DNA of 41,265 bases from Actinomycetota bacterium (GTDB taxonomy: Bacteria; Actinomycetota; Thermoleophilia; Gaiellales; Gaiellaceae), in NCBI GenBank assembly GCA_005883995.1, contig VAXB01000019.1:1-41265 (forward strand), read 5' to 3'. Positions within the stretch are counted from its first letter, which is position 1. Each line of letters starts with the position of its first letter. The translations under genes and the position numbers were made by a program. Positions 28,239 to 37,414 of the stretch are shown here, one piece after another. The notes under the pieces are model-generated. The model saw only the letters and a list, made by a program, of their open reading frames with translations. It was not told the origin of the DNA and did not search any database.

Positions 28239-28519
28239 TGCCGCCGCGCGGAGGAGAGCGGGAGCGGCAGCAGTCGGGGCGCAAGCGCCCGTCGTCGACC
28301 GGTCCGATCCGGAAGAAGAGCTGTTACTTCTGCAAGGAGAAGGTCGAGGAGATCGACTACAAGAACGCCAACCAACTGCGGCGGTACGTGTCGGAGAAGG
28401 GCAAGATCCGGTCGCGCCGCATCACCGGCGCGTGCCGTCGGCACCAGCGGCAGGTCGCGGTCGCGGTGAAGCGCGCACGTGAAATGGCGCTCTTGCCGTA
28501 CGTGTCCGACTCGCGCTGA
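28238..28519 (+). CDS. rpsR: 30S ribosomal protein S18 (Cys-containing form)
   Basis: [63 protein letters not shown]. Confidence 0.97.
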   Translation: MPPRGGERERQQSGRKRPSSTGPIRKKSCYFCKEKVEEIDYKNANQLRRYVSEKGKIRSRRITGACRRHQRQVAVAVKRAREMALLPYVSDSR

Positions 28520-28521
28520 GC

Positions 28522-29208
28522 ATGGAAGTCATCCTGCTGAAGGACGTCGAGAAGGTCGGCCTGCGCGGCGAGGTCGTGAACGTGGCGCGCGGCTACGCGC
28601 GGAACTTCCTCCTGCCGCGCCGGCTCGCCGAAGAGGCGACGGCCGCGCGCGTCGCGGAGGTCAGGAAGGTCGAGGAGCGGCGTGCGCGGCACGAGACGAA
28701 GACGTTCGACGAGGGGCAGCAGCTCGCCGAGCGCCTGCGCGCGATCGAGCTCCGCTTCGACGTGAACGCGGGGCCGACCGGGACGCTCTTCGGCTCGGTC
28801 ACGCCGACCGACGTCGCCGACCGGCTCTGGGAGGAGCACAGGGTGCGCGTCGACCGGCGCAAGATCGGCATTGACACGATCAAGCGGATCGGCCGCTACC
28901 AGGTGCCGATCGAGCTCTTCCAGGACGTGACCGCCGAGGTGCGGACGCTCGTGGTACCCGAGGGCGGGGAGTTGCCCCCCGAGGAGGAGCTCGAGGCGAT
29001 GGAAGCCGCGGAACAGCAGGAGGCGGAGCCGCCCGCGCCGACGCAGGAGCTCGACCTGGACGCGCTGGACGCCGCGGCGGCCGCGCAGGACCCAGAGATC
29101 AGCGACGCAGCCGCGGTGGATCCGACGTCCGGCGACGTCGCCGTAGAATTACCGGACGACGAGTTCGATCGCGTCGACCCGGATCCGTCGGCGCACGAGC
29201 AGAGCTAG
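28522..29208 (+). CDS. rplI: 50S ribosomal protein L9 with long acidic C-terminal extension
   Basis: [36 protein letters not shown]. Confidence 0.95.
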   Translation: MEVILLKDVEKVGLRGEVVNVARGYARNFLLPRRLAEEATAARVAEVRKVEERRARHETKTFDEGQQLAERLRAIELRFDVNAGPTGTLFGSVTPTDVADRLWEEHRVRVDRRKIGIDTIKRIGRYQVPIELFQDVTAEVRTLVVPEGGELPPEEELEAMEAAEQQEAEPPAPTQELDLDALDAAAAAQDPEISDAAAVDPTSGDVAVELPDDEFDRVDPDPSAHEQS

Positions 29209-29419
29209 CGACCTCATCGCGAACTGCCGGCCTCGGCCGGCGCACCGCCTCCTTTCCACATCCTGAACGCGCCGGAGGCGTGTGGCGCGCCGCAATCCGC
29301 GCCGCCTGTGGACGGCGTGGGGACAGCGCTCAACAGGCTTTTCCCGAGCCTGTGAATTGCGCACGAAGTTTTCGCAATGAGCGGCCTGATCGCTCCACAG
29401 CGCCGTCCGATTCCTCTGG

Positions 29420-29431
29420 GAACATATGTTC
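29420..29431. promoter_or_regulatory. LexA/SOS-box-like perfect palindrome upstream of dnaB
   Basis: GAACATATGTTC; matches the GAAC-N4-GTTC core of Gram-positive/actinobacterial LexA sites. Confidence 0.5.
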
Positions 29432-29535
29432 TTTCGGCCTGCAAAACGACGGGAAAAGCCATGTCGATAACTCGCTCTTCCACAAGGGGCACGGCTGGTA
29501 GCGAAAGCGGCGAAGGGGTGGTTCACTCCGCGCGG

Positions 29536-30882
29536 ATGCTCGCGCAGGTTGCCGAAGCCGCACCGGTCGCCCCGCCTCAGAACCTCGAGGCGGAGGAATC
29601 CGTCCTCGGGGCGATGATGCTCTCCCCAGGCGCGATCGGAGCGGTGAGCGAGATCCTCGACGCGTCCGACTTCTACCGCGAGAGCCACGCGAAGATCTAT
29701 CGCGGGGCACTCGGCCTGTACGCGAAGGGCGAGCCGGTAGATGCGATCACGCTCGTCGATGAGCTGGAGGAGCGCGGTGAGCTCGAGGAGGCGGGTGGCC
29801 GCGTCCGCCTGCATGAGCTCGCCGCGCTCGTTCCAGCCACCGCGAACGCCGCGCACTACGCGCGGATCGTCCGCGAGATGGCGACGCTGCGCGGCCTGAT
29901 CGGCGCGGGTCAGCAGATCGCGACGCTCGGCTGGGAACGCCCCGGCGAGACGCCGGTGCTCGTCGACCGCGCCGAGCAGATCGTGTTCCAGCTGTCGCAG
30001 AGCCGCGTCACGACCGAGTTCAGCCACATCGAGGACCTGCTCAAGGACAGCTTCGAGCGCATCACCGCGCTCTACGAGGCCGGCGAGGACGTGACCGGCA
30101 CGCCGTCGGGGTTCAAGGAGCTCGACCGCCTCACCTCCGGCTTCCAGCCCGGCAACCTGATCATCGTCGCCGCCCGCCCGTCGATGGGCAAATCAGCGCT
30201 CGGCCTGTGCATCGCCGCGAACCTCGCGCTCCATCTGAAGGACGCCCGCCCGGTCGCGCTGTTCACGCTCGAGATGTCGAAGTCCGAGGTGACGCAGCGC
30301 CTGCTGTGCAGTGAGGCAAAGGTCGAGTCGCAGCGGCTGCGCACCGGGAAGCTGTCGCAGGACGACTGGCCCCGGCTCGTCGCGGCAGGCGACAAGCTGA
30401 TGAAGGCGCCGATCTACGTCGACGACACGGGCTCGATCAACATGATGGAGATCCGCTCGAAGGCGCGGCGGCTGAAGACGAAGGAGCCGAACCTCGGGCT
30501 GATCGTCGTCGACTACCTTCAGCTGATGACCTCGGGAACGACGGCGGAGAACCGCGTTCAGGAGGTCTCGCAGATCTCGCGGCAGCTCAAGGTGCTCGCA
30601 CGCGACCTCGACGTTCCGATTCTCGCGATGTCGCAGCTGTCACGCGCGGTCGAGCAGCGTCACGACAAGCGGCCAATCCTGTCCGACCTGCGGGAGTCGG
30701 GCTCGATCGAACAGGACGCCGACCTGGTGATGTTCGTCTACCGCGACGAGTACTACAACGAGGAGTCCGACCAGCAGGGGCTCGCCGAGATCATCCTCTC
30801 GAAGCACCGCAACGGGCCGACCGGCACGGAGAAGCTGGCGTTCCTTCGGCGCTACGCGAAGTTCACCGACCTGCAGGCGTAG
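29536..30882 (+). CDS. dnaB: Replicative DNA helicase DnaB (start uncertain; GTG 29518 possible)
   Basis: PPQNLEAEESVLGAMMLSP; ARPSMGKSALGLCIA; VVDYLQLM; DLRESGSIEQDADLVMFVYRDEYY. Confidence 0.95.
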   Translation: MLAQVAEAAPVAPPQNLEAEESVLGAMMLSPGAIGAVSEILDASDFYRESHAKIYRGALGLYAKGEPVDAITLVDELEERGELEEAGGRVRLHELAALVPATANAAHYARIVREMATLRGLIGAGQQIATLGWERPGETPVLVDRAEQIVFQLSQSRVTTEFSHIEDLLKDSFERITALYEAGEDVTGTPSGFKELDRLTSGFQPGNLIIVAARPSMGKSALGLCIAANLALHLKDARPVALFTLEMSKSEVTQRLLCSEAKVESQRLRTGKLSQDDWPRLVAAGDKLMKAPIYVDDTGSINMMEIRSKARRLKTKEPNLGLIVVDYLQLMTSGTTAENRVQEVSQISRQLKVLARDLDVPILAMSQLSRAVEQRHDKRPILSDLRESGSIEQDADLVMFVYRDEYYNEESDQQGLAEIILSKHRNGPTGTEKLAFLRRYAKFTDLQA

Positions 30883-30884
30883 CG

Positions 30885-31097
30885 ATGGCGTCCTGGACGG
30901 TTCTCGAAGAGCAGACGGTGTGGATCTCGCCGCGCGCGACGTCCTTCACGGTCGCGTGCGACGCGTGCGCGCGGTCGGTCGCGGGCGACGGCTACGGCGC
31001 CGCGGTCGTCGCCGGCACTCTCCCGCCGGACGCGGTGCGGGGGTGGCTGGTGTGCGCGCGCGGCCACCAGCTGCGCGTCGAGCGCGACGGCCGGTAG
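30885..31097 (+). CDS. Small hypothetical protein
   Basis: ATG immediately after dnaB; 70 aa with CDAC and C..GH. Confidence 0.5.
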   Translation: MASWTVLEEQTVWISPRATSFTVACDACARSVAGDGYGAAVVAGTLPPDAVRGWLVCARGHQLRVERDGR

Positions 31098-31102
31098 ACC
31101 GC

Positions 31103-32086
31103 TCACGCTGCGCTGACGACGACGGCGACGAACACTGCGTAGCACGCGATCACCAACAGCCCATCCGATCTGGTCAACGCGCCGCCGCGATACGCGAGGG
31201 CGCTCGCGAGCAACGTCATCCCGACCATCGCGGCAGCAGCGAACCGTTCGATCCCCGATGCGCTCCCGATTCCGAGAATCAGCGCCGGGACGCAGAGGCC
31301 GATCAGGATGTTCGCGTTGTTCGAGTTCAGCGACTCGCTGACGCATGCGGCGCCGCGACCGTGAAGCGCGAGACGGATCGCCGCCAGGACGTTCGGGATG
31401 CCGGTGAGCGCGGCAAGCACGATCGTGCCGATCACGACATCCGATAGATGCCACCGATCGCCGAGCGACTGCGCCGCGTAGACCATCGCCGTCGCACCGC
31501 CGACGACGGCAGCGAGGCTCGGCACCAGCAACACCGCGTCGACGCGCGTGGCCGGGGCGACGTGCTCGTCGCGTCGCGCGTCACTTTGCTCTTCGGCGAG
31601 CGCCCGTCGCACGCCGAGCGGCAGCCGCCGCAGCGTGTCGGAGCGAAGCGATGACAGAACGACGTAGGGCGCGAGAACGAGGATCGTGAGCGCAAACGCG
31701 ACTCCGGCAGGAATCCAACCCAGCGCGAGCAGCGCTCCGGCGACGGCCACGGCGACCGCGACGCCCGCGTTGAGGATCAGGCCATGCTTGTGGATTCGAA
31801 CCGATCCCGCGACGACCGCCGACAGGCCGAGCAGGGCCGCGATGTTGAAGACGTTCGAGCCGATCACGACACCGACGCCGGTGTCGGCGTGCCCCGCGAC
31901 GATCGCGACGACGGCGGACGAGATCTCCGGCGCATCGGCGCCGATCGCGGTGACGATTCCCAATAACGCCTCCGAGATCCCGAGGCGCACGCCGACCCGA
32001 TCGAGCGAACGCGCGAGCACGAGGCTCGCCGCGATCGTGAGGACGAGGCCGCCGACGAAGAGCAACGTTGCAGAGAGGGCGGACAC
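31103..32086 (-). CDS. Sodium/calcium exchanger (CaCA) family protein
   Basis: Duplicated alpha repeats: GIVTAIGADAPEISSAVVAI..GVVIGSNVFNIAALLGL and VIGTIVLAALTGIPNVLAAI..SLNSNNANILIGL. Confidence 0.85.
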   Translation of the reverse strand: MSALSATLLFVGGLVLTIAASLVLARSLDRVGVRLGISEALLGIVTAIGADAPEISSAVVAIVAGHADTGVGVVIGSNVFNIAALLGLSAVVAGSVRIHKHGLILNAGVAVAVAVAGALLALGWIPAGVAFALTILVLAPYVVLSSLRSDTLRRLPLGVRRALAEEQSDARRDEHVAPATRVDAVLLVPSLAAVVGGATAMVYAAQSLGDRWHLSDVVIGTIVLAALTGIPNVLAAIRLALHGRGAACVSESLNSNNANILIGLCVPALILGIGSASGIERFAAAAMVGMTLLASALAYRGGALTRSDGLLVIACYAVFVAVVVSAA

Positions 32087-32161
32087 GAGCGGCGGACACT
32101 AACGACGCCACTGCCGCGCCTCGCTTTCCAGGATCGGCGTGTCGGTCCGTAGCAGGAGCTA

Positions 32162-33430
32162 GTGTTCTTCGACGTGCCCGCGACAGTGATCGTCGGCGCG
32201 CAGTGGGGGGACGAAGGCAAGGGCAAGATCGTCGACCTGCTCGCGCAGGAGTCGGACGTGGTGTGCCGCTACCAGGGCGGCCCGAACGCCGGCCACACGA
32301 TCATCGTCGACGACGAGACGTTCAAGATCCGCCAGGTCCCGAGCGGTGTCGTCAGCGGCAAGCTGTCCGTCATCGGCGCGGGCTGCGTCGTCGACCCCGA
32401 GGTACTGCTCGGCGAGCTCGATCAGCTGACGGAGCGCGGGCTCGAACCGAACGTCGTCGTTTCCGGCAACGCGCACCTGATCATGCCGTGGCACCTCGCG
32501 ATCGACCAGGCGTCGGAACGGCGACTCGGGAAACTCAAGATCGGCACGACGCGTCGGGGCATCGGTCCCGCCTACGCGGACAAGGCGTCGCGCATCGGCA
32601 TCCGCATCCAGGACGTGCTCGACGCGAAGATCCTTCGCCAGAAGATCGAGGTCGCGCTCGCCGAGAAGAACATCTGGCTCGAGCGCGTCTACGACGTCGA
32701 ACCGTTCGACCTCGAGGCGGTCGCGAGCCGGTACGAGGGGTACGCGCAGCGCCTCCGCCCGTACGTCGGCGACGTGTCACTGCTCGTCGACCGCGCATTG
32801 CGAGCCGGGAAGGACGTCCTGTTCGAGGGCGGTCAGGGAACCTTGCTCGACCTCGACCACGGCACGTATCCGTTCGTGACGTCGTCGGCGACGGTCGCGG
32901 CGAACGCAGCAACCGGGATCGGAATCGGCCCGAACCGCATCGACCGGATCATCGGCGTCGCCAAGGCGTACGTGACGCGCGTCGGCGAAGGGCCGTTCCC
33001 GACCGAGATCGCAGGGCCGGACCAGGAGCGCGTTCGCGAGCTCGGCGGCGAATACGGCACGGTGACGGGGCGAGAGCGGCGCTGCGGCTGGCTCGACCTC
33101 GTCGCGTTGCGCTACGCCGTGCGCGTCAACGGGATCACGTCGCTCGCACTGACGAAGCTCGACGTGCTCTCGACGTTCGACCGCCTGCCGGTCTGCGTCC
33201 GCTATCGGCTACGGGACGGGACGGAGACGGAAGACTTCCCCGCACACCAGTCCGACTTTCACGCCGCGGAGCCCGTCTACGAGCACCTCGCCGGGTGGCG
33301 GCAGCCGCTCGACGGCGACCTCCCCGAGGCGGCTCGCGCGTACGTGGCGCGCGTCGAACGCGAGCTCGAGGTCGAGATCTCGCTCGTCGGCACCGGCGCG
33401 GACCGCAAGCGCGTCGTCGCGCTCCGCTAG
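32162..33430 (+). CDS. purA: Adenylosuccinate synthetase
   Basis: ATVIVGAQWGDEGKGKIVDLLA; GGPNAGHTI; GTTRRGIGPAYADKASR; FEGGQGTLLDLDHGTYPFVTSS. Confidence 0.97.
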   Translation: MFFDVPATVIVGAQWGDEGKGKIVDLLAQESDVVCRYQGGPNAGHTIIVDDETFKIRQVPSGVVSGKLSVIGAGCVVDPEVLLGELDQLTERGLEPNVVVSGNAHLIMPWHLAIDQASERRLGKLKIGTTRRGIGPAYADKASRIGIRIQDVLDAKILRQKIEVALAEKNIWLERVYDVEPFDLEAVASRYEGYAQRLRPYVGDVSLLVDRALRAGKDVLFEGGQGTLLDLDHGTYPFVTSSATVAANAATGIGIGPNRIDRIIGVAKAYVTRVGEGPFPTEIAGPDQERVRELGGEYGTVTGRERRCGWLDLVALRYAVRVNGITSLALTKLDVLSTFDRLPVCVRYRLRDGTETEDFPAHQSDFHAAEPVYEHLAGWRQPLDGDLPEAARAYVARVERELEVEISLVGTGADRKRVVALR

Positions 33431-34404
33431 AGACGAAGCTCGTACAGCAGGCGCCGCTGCCCCTGCCGGGGCAGGTCGCCCTCGATCCGGATGAATCCGT
33501 TGGCTTCGTAGAGGCGGCGTGCGTCCGCCATCGCCTCGGTCGTGTCGAGGCGGATCCGTTCGATCCGATGCTCGCGCGACCAGAGGAGCGCCATGCGCAG
33601 CAATCGGCGGCCGAGGCCGCGGCCGCGCAGCTCCGGACGAAGATACATGCGCTTCAGCTCCACCTCGCGCGGCCCGAGTCGTCGCAGCGCGACCGAACCG
33701 ACGACCCGGCCGCGGCTCAGGGCGACCCAGACGGCCTCGTAGACGGCGTCGGGGTCGTCGAGGTCGGGGTCGAGCGTTGGCTCGGCGCGGAACCCGAACT
33801 CGCCGAGCGTATCCGCGACGAGGGCGGCGAAGCCGGGGCCGTGTTCGGCCCGGAACGGAACGATCCGGATCTCGAGCGCTTCGAGGTCGGCCGGCGTGTT
33901 GACGTTGGCGAGTGTCTCGGGATCGATCTCAACCGTCCGCGTGTCGAGCTCGTCCCACGCTTCGTGGAGGGCGAACGCTCCGCGCTCGACTCGCCGCTCG
34001 AGCTGCTCGAGCACGGTCCGTCGCAATGCGACAGGGAGCGGTCCCGCCGCCGGAACGGCCGCGTCGGCACATGCATCCGCGAGACGCCGAAGATCGGATG
34101 CGCGGACGAGCGGCAGGTCGACCGGAACGACGAGCGCGAGCTCCGTGTCCGCCGCGCGAAGACCGGCGAGGATGCCGACGAGCGCGGCGCGTGTGTCCGA
34201 CGCGTCGTCGACCACCGTGAACGGTAGAGCGAACGCGTCTGCGCACTTGCCGACGGCGATGCGCTCGTCGCACGTGGCGCCGAGCGTGCGCCACGCGCGC
34301 TCAGCGAGCGTCTCGCCTTCGAACCGCGCCAGTGCTTTCGGCGAGCCGTACCGCCGGCTCGCGCCGCCCACGAGCAGGATTCCGGTCAGTCGGTCAGGCG
34401 CCAC
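33427..34404 (-). CDS. MobA-like molybdenum cofactor guanylyltransferase fused to GNAT acetyltransferase
   Basis: GILLVGGASRRYGSPKALARFEGETLAERA..VVPVDLPLV..NVNTPADLEAL then RPELRGRGLGRRLLRMALLWSREH..RLYEANGFI in one uninterrupted frame. Confidence 0.8.
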   Translation of the reverse strand: MAPDRLTGILLVGGASRRYGSPKALARFEGETLAERAWRTLGATCDERIAVGKCADAFALPFTVVDDASDTRAALVGILAGLRAADTELALVVPVDLPLVRASDLRRLADACADAAVPAAGPLPVALRRTVLEQLERRVERGAFALHEAWDELDTRTVEIDPETLANVNTPADLEALEIRIVPFRAEHGPGFAALVADTLGEFGFRAEPTLDPDLDDPDAVYEAVWVALSRGRVVGSVALRRLGPREVELKRMYLRPELRGRGLGRRLLRMALLWSREHRIERIRLDTTEAMADARRLYEANGFIRIEGDLPRQGQRRLLYELRL

Positions 34405-35186
34405 GGCTCGCTGTACACGTTGATCGCGCCGCGGCGCGCGAAACCGCACAACGTGATCCCACGGTCGCGCGCAAGGTCGATCGCGAGCGTCGACGGCGCG
34501 CCCACGCCGACGAGGATCGGGGCGCCGGCGACGGCAGCCTTCTGGGCGAGCTCGAACGACAGCCGGCCGCTCACGCACAGGAGCAGCTGTGCGAGCGGCA
34601 GCACGTCGTTCGACTGCGCCCAGCCGATCACCTTGTCCATCGCGTTGTGGCGGCCGACGTCCTCGCGCGCGCACACGAGCTCGCCCTCGCGGGTGAAAAG
34701 GCCGGTCGCGTGAAGGCCGCCGGTTTCCGCGAACGCAGGTTGCGACGCGCGTAGTCGGTCGGGCAACGAGGCGGCGAGCGTGCGCCGCACGCGCAGCTCG
34801 CTGGTGATGCGCGGCGCTTCAACCGCGACCGCGTCCAGTGCGCCCTTGCCGCAGACGCCGCACGAGGACGACGTATAGAAGTTGCGCTGGATCCGCGCCG
34901 GGTCGAAATCCTCGGCGTCGACCTCGACGGTGTTGGCGCGAAGATCGTGGGGCACCCGCGCGGCGCGCGGCGCGATCCCCTCGGTCACGCAAAAACCGAG
35001 CGCAAGCTCCTCGTCGTGACCGGGCGTGCGCATCGTCACGGCGATCGGCCGGCCGCCGATCCGAATCTCGAGCGGCTCCTCCACCGCGATCGCATCGCGA
35101 ACGGTCTCACCGGCGGGAAAGCGAACCACGTCCGCCCGCGCGACCGCGTACGGCGAAGCCCCACCAGCGCCGTCCTCGTTCGCCAT
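34386..35186 (-). CDS. fdhD: Formate dehydrogenase accessory sulfurtransferase FdhD
   Basis: EEPLEIRIGGRPIAVTMRTPGHDEELALGFCVTEGI; SSSCGVCGKGALDAV; REDVGRHNAMDKVIG. Confidence 0.95.
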   Translation of the reverse strand: MANEDGAGGASPYAVARADVVRFPAGETVRDAIAVEEPLEIRIGGRPIAVTMRTPGHDEELALGFCVTEGIAPRAARVPHDLRANTVEVDAEDFDPARIQRNFYTSSSCGVCGKGALDAVAVEAPRITSELRVRRTLAASLPDRLRASQPAFAETGGLHATGLFTREGELVCAREDVGRHNAMDKVIGWAQSNDVLPLAQLLLCVSGRLSFELAQKAAVAGAPILVGVGAPSTLAIDLARDRGITLCGFARRGAINVYSEPWRLTD

Positions 35187-35381
35187 GACACAACCAGCCT
35201 AGTCCGAACCCGCACCCCCACCCTCAATGGGTGGGGCTGAAACCCGCCACCCTCGCGATCGACGGTATCGGTTCAGAGCGCACGCGTCAGCGCCGGTTAT
35301 GTGCCGAATTCGTGCGCGCGTGGCGGGGGTCGCGGCGACGGGAAGCGGTGGGCGGCGGCCGAGGTTGGCCGCGGGCGCAGC

Positions 35382-35708
35382 CTACGGCGCCCGGTGGTCT
35401 GCGATCACGTACTCGTAGACAGCGCGATAGCCGTTGATGGCGGCAGCGATGTCTCCCGGCGAGATCCCGTCGGCGCCCGCCTCGACGAGTCTCATCGTTT
35501 CGCGGGCCGAGCGGAACTCGGCGATGATCTCCGGCTCGTCGCCCTCACTCGCGACCGGGTCGCCGATTGCAAAGCCGCGCGCCTCGAGCATCCTGCCGAC
35601 GAGGTTGTCGAGCTCCGGCAACGCCTCGGCAGGCGCGTCGGCGACCTGCTCCTCGAGCGCCTGCCATTCGCTCTCCCATTCGTGACGATCGAGCCCCGGC
35701 TCCAGCAT
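35382..35708 (-). CDS. Hypothetical protein (108 aa)
   Basis: ORF MLEPGLDRHEWESEWQALEEQVADAPAEALPELDNLVGRMLEARGF..; plausible acidic protein. Confidence 0.6.
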   Translation of the reverse strand: MLEPGLDRHEWESEWQALEEQVADAPAEALPELDNLVGRMLEARGFAIGDPVASEGDEPEIIAEFRSARETMRLVEAGADGISPGDIAAAINGYRAVYEYVIADHRAP

Positions 35709-35772
35709 CGTCCCCTTCCTGCGCGCGCCGCGTCGCTTTCAAACCCGCCGACGCGACTGGTTAGATCCGCCC

Positions 35773-36984
35773 GTGAGGGTCTTGCTGGTGGGTTCCGGCG
35801 GCCGTGAGCACGCGCTCGCGTGGAAGCTCGCGCAGTCCGACGGCCTGACGGAGCTGCACGCGGCGCCCGGCAATCCAGGTATCGCGAACGTCGGGGCATG
35901 CCACCCGGTGCGCGCGGAGGACGGGGAGGGCTTGCTCGCACTCGCGCGCGCGCTCGACGTCGACCTCGCTGTCATCGGCCCGGAGGTCCCGCTCGTCGCC
36001 GGCGTGGCCGACGAGCTCCGACACGCCGGAATCGCGACGTTCGGGCCGAGCGCGGCGGCGGCTCGGATCGAAGGCTCCAAGCGCTTCGCGAAGGAGGTGA
36101 TGCACGCCGCCGGTGTTCCCACTGCGGAGACGCTCGCAGTCGCACGGCCGCCATGCGTCCTCAAGGCGGACGGCCTCGCGGCCGGCAAAGGCGTCGTCGT
36201 CTGCAGAACCCAGGAAGAGCTCGACGCCGGCCTCCGCGCAATCGCAGCGTACGGCGACGACGTCGTGATCGAGGAACTCCTCGAGGGCGAGGAGGTCTCG
36301 GTCTTCGCGATTTGCGACGGGGCGCGCGCCGTTCCGCTTCCGGCCGCGCAGGACTTCAAGCGGATCGGCGATGGCGACACGGGCCCGAACACGGGCGGGA
36401 TGGGCTCGTACTCGCCGGTTGCGATCGACGTCGACGAGCTCGTCGACGTGATCCACCGGCCCGTGCTAGCGGAGCTCGCCGAGCGCGGTGCGCCGTTCGT
36501 GGGCGCGCTGTACGCCGGGCTGATGCTGACCGAGGAGGGACCGCGGGTGCTGGAATTCAACTGCCGGTTCGGCGACCCCGAGACGCAATCGCTGATGCCG
36601 CGCATCGAGGTCGACCTGCTCGAGGCGCTTGCAGCCGCCGCCGGCGGCGATCTCGCCGGCACGCAGCTCGGCGCCTCGGATGACGCGGCGGTCACCGTCG
36701 TGATCGCAGGCCGTGGCTATCCGGCTGAAAACGACACCGGCACGCCGATCACCGGCATCGAGGCCGCCGACGCAAGCGGTGCGCTCGTGTTCCACGCAGG
36801 AACCGCCCTGCAGGGTGAGCGGCTCGTGACGAACGGCGGTCGGATCCTGACCGTGACCGCGACGGGGCAGACGCTTGCCGACGCACGCACTGCCGCATAC
36901 AGGGCGTGCGAACTGATTTCGTTCGAAGGGATGCAATACCGCCGCGACATCGCGCTCGAGCGAGGGCTCCGTGCCGTCCGCTGA
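35773..36984 (+). CDS. purD: Phosphoribosylamine-glycine ligase
   Basis: VLLVGSGGREHALAWKLAQS; EGEEVSVFAICDG; NTGGMGSYSP; FNCRFGDPETQ. Confidence 0.97.
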   Translation: MRVLLVGSGGREHALAWKLAQSDGLTELHAAPGNPGIANVGACHPVRAEDGEGLLALARALDVDLAVIGPEVPLVAGVADELRHAGIATFGPSAAAARIEGSKRFAKEVMHAAGVPTAETLAVARPPCVLKADGLAAGKGVVVCRTQEELDAGLRAIAAYGDDVVIEELLEGEEVSVFAICDGARAVPLPAAQDFKRIGDGDTGPNTGGMGSYSPVAIDVDELVDVIHRPVLAELAERGAPFVGALYAGLMLTEEGPRVLEFNCRFGDPETQSLMPRIEVDLLEALAAAAGGDLAGTQLGASDDAAVTVVIAGRGYPAENDTGTPITGIEAADASGALVFHAGTALQGERLVTNGGRILTVTATGQTLADARTAAYRACELISFEGMQYRRDIALERGLRAVR

Positions 36985-37393
36985 CGCCCCGCTCGTCGGG
37001 ATCCTCGTCGGGTCCGAGTCGGACCGCGAGCGGATGCAGGCGGCGCTGGACGAGCTCGACGCGCGGGGGATTCCGCACGAGTTCGAGGTTCGCTCGGCGC
37101 ACCGCCAGCCGGACGCCGTCGCCGAGTACGCCAAGAGCGCGCGCGAGCGGGGCCTTCGCGTCCTGATCACCGGCGCGGGGCTCGCGGCGGCGCTGCCGGG
37201 CGTCGTCGCCGCGCACACCGACCTGCCGGTGATCGGGGTTCCCCTCCGATCGTCGAAGAGCGTCCTGGACGGGTTGGACGCGCTGCTCTCGATCGTCCAG
37301 ATGCCACCCGGCGTGCCGGTCGCCTGCGTCGGCGTCGACAACGCGAAGAATGCTGCTGTCCTCGCGGCGCGGATTCTCGGGCCGTCGGCCTGA
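36971..37393 (+). CDS. purE: N5-carboxyaminoimidazole ribonucleotide mutase
   Basis: GILVGSESDRERMQAALDELDARGIPHEFEVRSAHRQPD; GAGLAAALPGVVAAHTDLPVIGVPL. Confidence 0.96.
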   Translation: MPSADAPLVGILVGSESDRERMQAALDELDARGIPHEFEVRSAHRQPDAVAEYAKSARERGLRVLITGAGLAAALPGVVAAHTDLPVIGVPLRSSKSVLDGLDALLSIVQMPPGVPVACVGVDNAKNAAVLAARILGPSA

Positions 37394-37414
37394 ACGCTCT
37401 CTAGAATCGCGCCG

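Noticed and set aside
29377-29535. Upstream DnaB start at 29377
   Set aside because: The extra N-terminus is not DnaB-like, and would place the palindromes inside coding sequence; ATG 29536 or GTG 29518 fits the family better.
27009-30882. rpsF-ssb-rpsR-rplI-dnaB as something novel
   Set aside because: Standard conserved gene order; only the rplI-dnaB intergenic region and rpsF leader were retained as observations.
32068-34227. 719-aa plus-strand ORF
   Set aside because: Arg/Pro-rich out-of-frame shadow of purA and antisense of mobA-GNAT; typical high-GC spurious ORF.
35227-35437. Small plus-strand ORFs (63-68 aa) upstream of fdhD
   Set aside because: Arg/Gly-rich, overlapping in two frames, no recognisable motif or convincing RBS.
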